64,000 nt of DNA from Chitinophaga oryzae (GTDB taxonomy: Bacteria > Bacteroidota > Bacteroidia > Chitinophagales > Chitinophagaceae), in NCBI RefSeq assembly GCF_012516375.2, contig NZ_CP051204.2:1674001-1738000 (forward strand), written 5' to 3'. The translations under genes and the position numbers were made by a program. Below the pieces are notes generated by a model. It did no database searches. It had not been told where the DNA came from and worked only from the letters and a program-made list of their open reading frames with translations. Positions 61,803-64,000 of the stretch are shown in pieces. Position 1 is the stretch's first letter; each line of letters starts with the position of its first letter.

Positions 61803-62216
61803 ATGATGTTAAAAAAAGGGTATAGTTATTTTTTTTATAAGATGTATAGATTTGCTGAAAATGCACCGTCTAGATGGTGGAGTGAGTGGAAGGCAATGTT
61901 ATCTGTAGTTGTTCTAGAAATAATGTTTCTTATGACATTGGAAGGATACTTTTCAATTATATTCAAGCATGATATTATTCCTGGATACGATAATTTAGTA
62001 ACAATTACACAAGCAGTTGTAATTACAATATTTAACTACTTTTTTTTTCTGCATAACGACAAATGGAAGTTATATATTAAAGAATTGGATAAACAATCTA
62101 AAAGACAGCAGCTTATAGGAGGTTTAGTTGTTTGGTCACTAGTATTTTTAATTTTTGCGAATTTGATTTTTATGTTTTATCTAATGAGTAAAATAGATTG
62201 GTCTTTGTATAGGTAA
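61803..62216 (+). CDS. small polytopic membrane protein, candidate immunity protein
   Basis: 137 residues with three to four hydrophobic helices (MLSVVVLEIMFLMTLEGYFSI, TITQAVVITIFNYFFFL, GGLVVWSLVFLIFANLIF). Unrecognised family. It begins 17 bases after the RHS tail and is AT-rich. A similar protein occurs after the second IS (63515-63931): aligned features are FYKMYRF/FYISFKL, the NDKWKLYIKE/NNKKLMKRFD loop and the last helix. Repeated small membrane proteins after an RHS tail resemble immunity gene arrays; function is inference. Confidence 0.6.
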   Translation: MMLKKGYSYFFYKMYRFAENAPSRWWSEWKAMLSVVVLEIMFLMTLEGYFSIIFKHDIIPGYDNLVTITQAVVITIFNYFFFLHNDKWKLYIKELDKQSKRQQLIGGLVVWSLVFLIFANLIFMFYLMSKIDWSLYR

Positions 62217-62305
62217 AGGTATTTGACCTTGTACCGAAAAATCGGGCAGTTTAAAATTAGAGAAAATGGGCAATTATTGATAACTTTAAAAAGGAGGTAA
62301 TTGCC

Positions 62306-62572
62306 ATGAAAAAATCCAAATTTACGGAGGCACAGATCGTTTTTGCGCTGAAGCAGGCAGAAACAGGGGTAGCGGTACAAGAGGTTTGTCGAAAGATGGG
62401 AGTGAGTGAAGCTACCTTCTACAACTGGAAAAAGAAGTACGGAGGGCTTGGCATCACCGAGCTTAAGAGATTGCGTCAGCTGGAGGAGGAAAACTTCAAG
62501 CTGAAACAGATTGTCGCAGATCTAAGCCTGGACAAGCAAATGTTACAGGATGTGCTAAAAAAAAGTGTTTAA
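62306..62572 (+). CDS. IS B orfA, helix-turn-helix transposase subunit
   Basis: 88 residues: [42 protein letters not shown], then [28 protein letters not shown], the IS407-group form. An AAGGAGGT Shine-Dalgarno sequence lies 8 bases before the ATG, unlike the chromosomal genes here, a sign of foreign origin. Eight A's before its stop (cta aaa aaa agt) form the -1 slippery site. Confidence 0.93.
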   Translation: MKKSKFTEAQIVFALKQAETGVAVQEVCRKMGVSEATFYNWKKKYGGLGITELKRLRQLEEENFKLKQIVADLSLDKQMLQDVLKKSV

Positions 62573-62622
62573 CGCGTATTCAGATAAAGAAACATGCGCA
62601 GTACCTGATATCCAGTTATAAG

Positions 62623-63408
62623 GTGGCTGTAAAGCGTGCGTGCTCGGTGGTGAAGTATGCCCGTTCGAAGTGGTATTACAAATCGAAACGGAAGAGTGAT
62701 TTGCCGGTCAGACAGCGAATCAGGGAGATTGCCGCGACCCGGGTAAGATATGGTTATAACCGGATTCATATACTGTTGCGTAGAGAAGGCTGGAAAGACA
62801 ATCGTAAGCGCGTACATCGTATCTACAAGGAAGAGGGGCTTAATCTCAGAAGTAAGCGTCCACGCAGAAGTAAAGCAGCAGCACATCGGTTGGAACGGCC
62901 TGGCTTAACTGGAATATACCAGTGCTGTTCGATGGATTTTGTGGCAGATCAGCTGTTTGACGGACGGAAATTCAGGACCTTAACTTTAGTGGATAATTTT
63001 AGTCGCGAATGCCTGACAATCGGGGTTGGGCAATCGATAAAAGGCATCGATGTGGTGAAAATTCTGGAAGATTTAAAACGTCAAAAAAATATCATTCCCC
63101 GGCGAATCCAGGTTGATAACGGGAGTGAATTTATCAGCAAAGATTTTGACAAATGGGCTTATGAAAATAACGTAACTTTGGATTTCTCCCGGCCCGGAAA
63201 GCCCACTGATAATGCTTTTATCGAATCGTTCAATGGTAGCTTCCGGGATGAGTGTCTGAATGTGAACTGGTTCTTATCCCTTGAGGATGCCCAGGAGAAA
63301 ATCGAACATTGGCGCTGGGAGTATAACAATTTTCGCCCCCACAGTTCGCTTAATAACCTAACGCCGAACGAGGTCGTTGAAAGACATAAAAACGCCCAAA
63401 ATCTCTAA
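62623..63408 (+). CDS. IS B orfB, DDE transposase
   Basis: 261 residues from the first plausible start; the frame is open back to the slippery site and is -1 to orfA. DDE residues: Asp in CSMDFVADQ, Asp in [11 protein letters not shown] and Glu in [18 protein letters not shown]_21-like region ([26 protein letters not shown]) precedes. Its stop lies in the first copy of the triplicated right end. Apparently intact. Confidence 0.93.
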   Translation: MAVKRACSVVKYARSKWYYKSKRKSDLPVRQRIREIAATRVRYGYNRIHILLRREGWKDNRKRVHRIYKEEGLNLRSKRPRRSKAAAHRLERPGLTGIYQCCSMDFVADQLFDGRKFRTLTLVDNFSRECLTIGVGQSIKGIDVVKILEDLKRQKNIIPRRIQVDNGSEFISKDFDKWAYENNVTLDFSRPGKPTDNAFIESFNGSFRDECLNVNWFLSLEDAQEKIEHWRWEYNNFRPHSSLNNLTPNEVVERHKNAQNL

Positions 63409-63538
63409 TTTACCGTGTCCAGAATTGGGTACAAGCTCAAAACGCCCAAAATCTCTAATTTACCGTGTCCAGAATTGGGTACAAGCTCAAAACGCCCAAA
63501 ATCTCTAATTTACCGTGTCCAGGATTGGGTACAAGCTC
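63389..63538. repeat. three tandem 50-base copies of the IS B right end
   Basis: Units at 63389-63438, 63439-63488 and 63489-63538, identical except one base in the third (AGGATTGGG for AGAATTGGG). Each contains the orfB stop codon and the terminal GGGTACAAG, so there are three possible transposase right ends. Confidence 0.95.
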
Positions 63539-63931
63539 ACAATTGACCTTCTATTTTACATTTCATTTAAACTTCACCACTATTGGTCAAAAGATTCAAA
63601 TACCGCCTACCGATCGGCTGCTGGTCATTTCGTGTTATCGGTATTGTTAACATTCAACTGTCTGTATAGTTTTGTCGCTTTATTGTTTTTCAACAGAAAG
63701 TGGTGGGATAATTACTATCTGGATGCTCATCTGGCCGTGAGCTTTTTGGCCCTTGTGTTTTTTGGATTTCATTTTACTGTGGCGAATAACAAAAAACTGA
63801 TGAAGCGATTTGATCGGTGGTCACTTAAAAGAAAGAGGCAATATTCCGCGACAATCATAGTTTACCATTTATTGTTCCTTATCTCAGCGATTCTCCTACA
63901 TAAGCATATCGAGACGCTGCCGTCTCATTAA
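63515..63931 (+). pseudogene. second small membrane protein, 5' end replaced by IS B
   Basis: The frame (138 residues) starts with GTG inside the third IS-end copy (MSRIGYKL is IS-derived); native sequence starts near 63543. Three hydrophobic helices are seen (HFVLSVLLTFNCLYSFVALLF, AHLAVSFLALVFFGFHF, ATIIVYHLLFLISAILL). It resembles the protein at 61803-62216 in length, helix spacing and the KKLMKRFD loop. It was probably a complete relative before IS insertion. A terminator follows directly. Confidence 0.6.
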
Positions 63932-63935
63932 AATC

Positions 63936-63975
63936 AAACAGGCCTTCTCATTTGAGAAGGCCTGTTTAATTTTAA
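63936..63975 (+). terminator. strong terminator at the end of the island segment
   Basis: Perfect 15-base stem AAACAGGCCTTCTCA/TGAGAAGGCCTGTTT (63936-63950, 63953-63967) followed by AATTTTAAT, right after the truncated membrane-protein gene. Confidence 0.85.
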
Positions 63976-64000
63976 TGTTGTAACAGGAGCTTAAAACCCT

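Larger units (their letters stand above)
62228..63538 (+). mobile_element. IS3-family (IS407-like) insertion sequence B with triplicated right end
   Basis: Left end CTTGTACC (62228-62235) matches the right end GGGTACAAG, and the inner AAATTAGAGA-type part is also shared, in inverted order. It carries orfA and orfB. The right-end 50 bases occur three times in tandem. TTGACCTT occurs at 62223-62230 and again just outside at 63543-63550, a possible target duplication though longer than the usual 3-5 bases. Confidence 0.9.

Noticed and set aside
62223..63550. TTGACCTT as a certain target-site duplication of IS B
   Set aside because: Eight bases is longer than usual for IS3 elements, and the left copy overlaps the inverted repeat; it may be chance.

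Overview
This window looks like the chromosome of a Bacteroidota species, most likely Chitinophaga or a close relative in the Chitinophagaceae. The pointers are Bacteroidota-type promoters (TTG, 18-19 bp, TAnnTTTG), almost no Shine-Dalgarno sites, an N-acyl-ornithine transcarbamylase arginine operon, an Nramp-universal stress protein fusion, YpdA, GH109 and GH20 enzymes, and long RHS/YD-repeat cell-wall proteins. The genus is an inference from gene content; no 16S or marker comparison was possible.

Layout. 0-4 kb: the end of a LytS-type histidine kinase with its LytTR regulator, a FlK-like thioesterase, and a MarR regulator plus DHA2-type efflux pump, each preceded by the same palindrome. 3.9-6.6 kb: mntR-mntH metal uptake. 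6.7-11.5 kb: lipoprotein, orphan PhnD-like binding protein, three identical tRNA-Val genes and a CPA2 antiporter. 11.6-30.6 kb: housekeeping and mixed genes (clpS-aat, DinB, MFS, mtaB, plsC-priA, DUF3857, murB, ypdA, YeiH, HD hydrolase). 30.8-48.8 kb: a glycoconjugate and amino-sugar salvage region (nagB fused to a PIG-L domain, GH20, EEP and alkaline-phosphatase-like phosphodiesterases, CutC, glycosylasparaginase, ROK kinase, two FucP-type transporters, galK, GH109, GH29). Two genes here, glycosylasparaginase and one transporter, carry a net -1 frameshift. 48.9-57.7 kb: a complete arginine operon (GNAT-argG-argC-argD-argF'-argB-argE-argH) preceded by a 280-base leader that contains a short ORF rich in Arg codons. 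57.7-64 kb: an AT-richer accessory island with an RHS gene broken by an IS3-family element, a variable C-terminal tail, two related small membrane proteins and a second IS3 element whose right end is triplicated.

The intergenic spaces are unusually rich in long perfect or near-perfect inverted repeats of at least three families: arrays built on ATTACGA, a 54-base hairpin inside a GCAAAGG-rich element, and GATTTTTTGATTT arms. Several supply the stop codon or the last codons of the neighbouring gene.

How the genes work together: secreted glycosidases and glycosylasparaginase would release Fuc, GlcNAc and GalNAc from glycoproteins; MFS permeases import the sugars; the ROK kinase and NagB-PIG-L bring GlcNAc into glycolysis. 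The arginine operon runs through acylated intermediates as far as N-acyl-citrulline, and its expression is plausibly tuned by translation of the Arg-rich leader. The most unusual observations are the arginine leader, the rearranged RHS/IS island and the palindromic repeat families.
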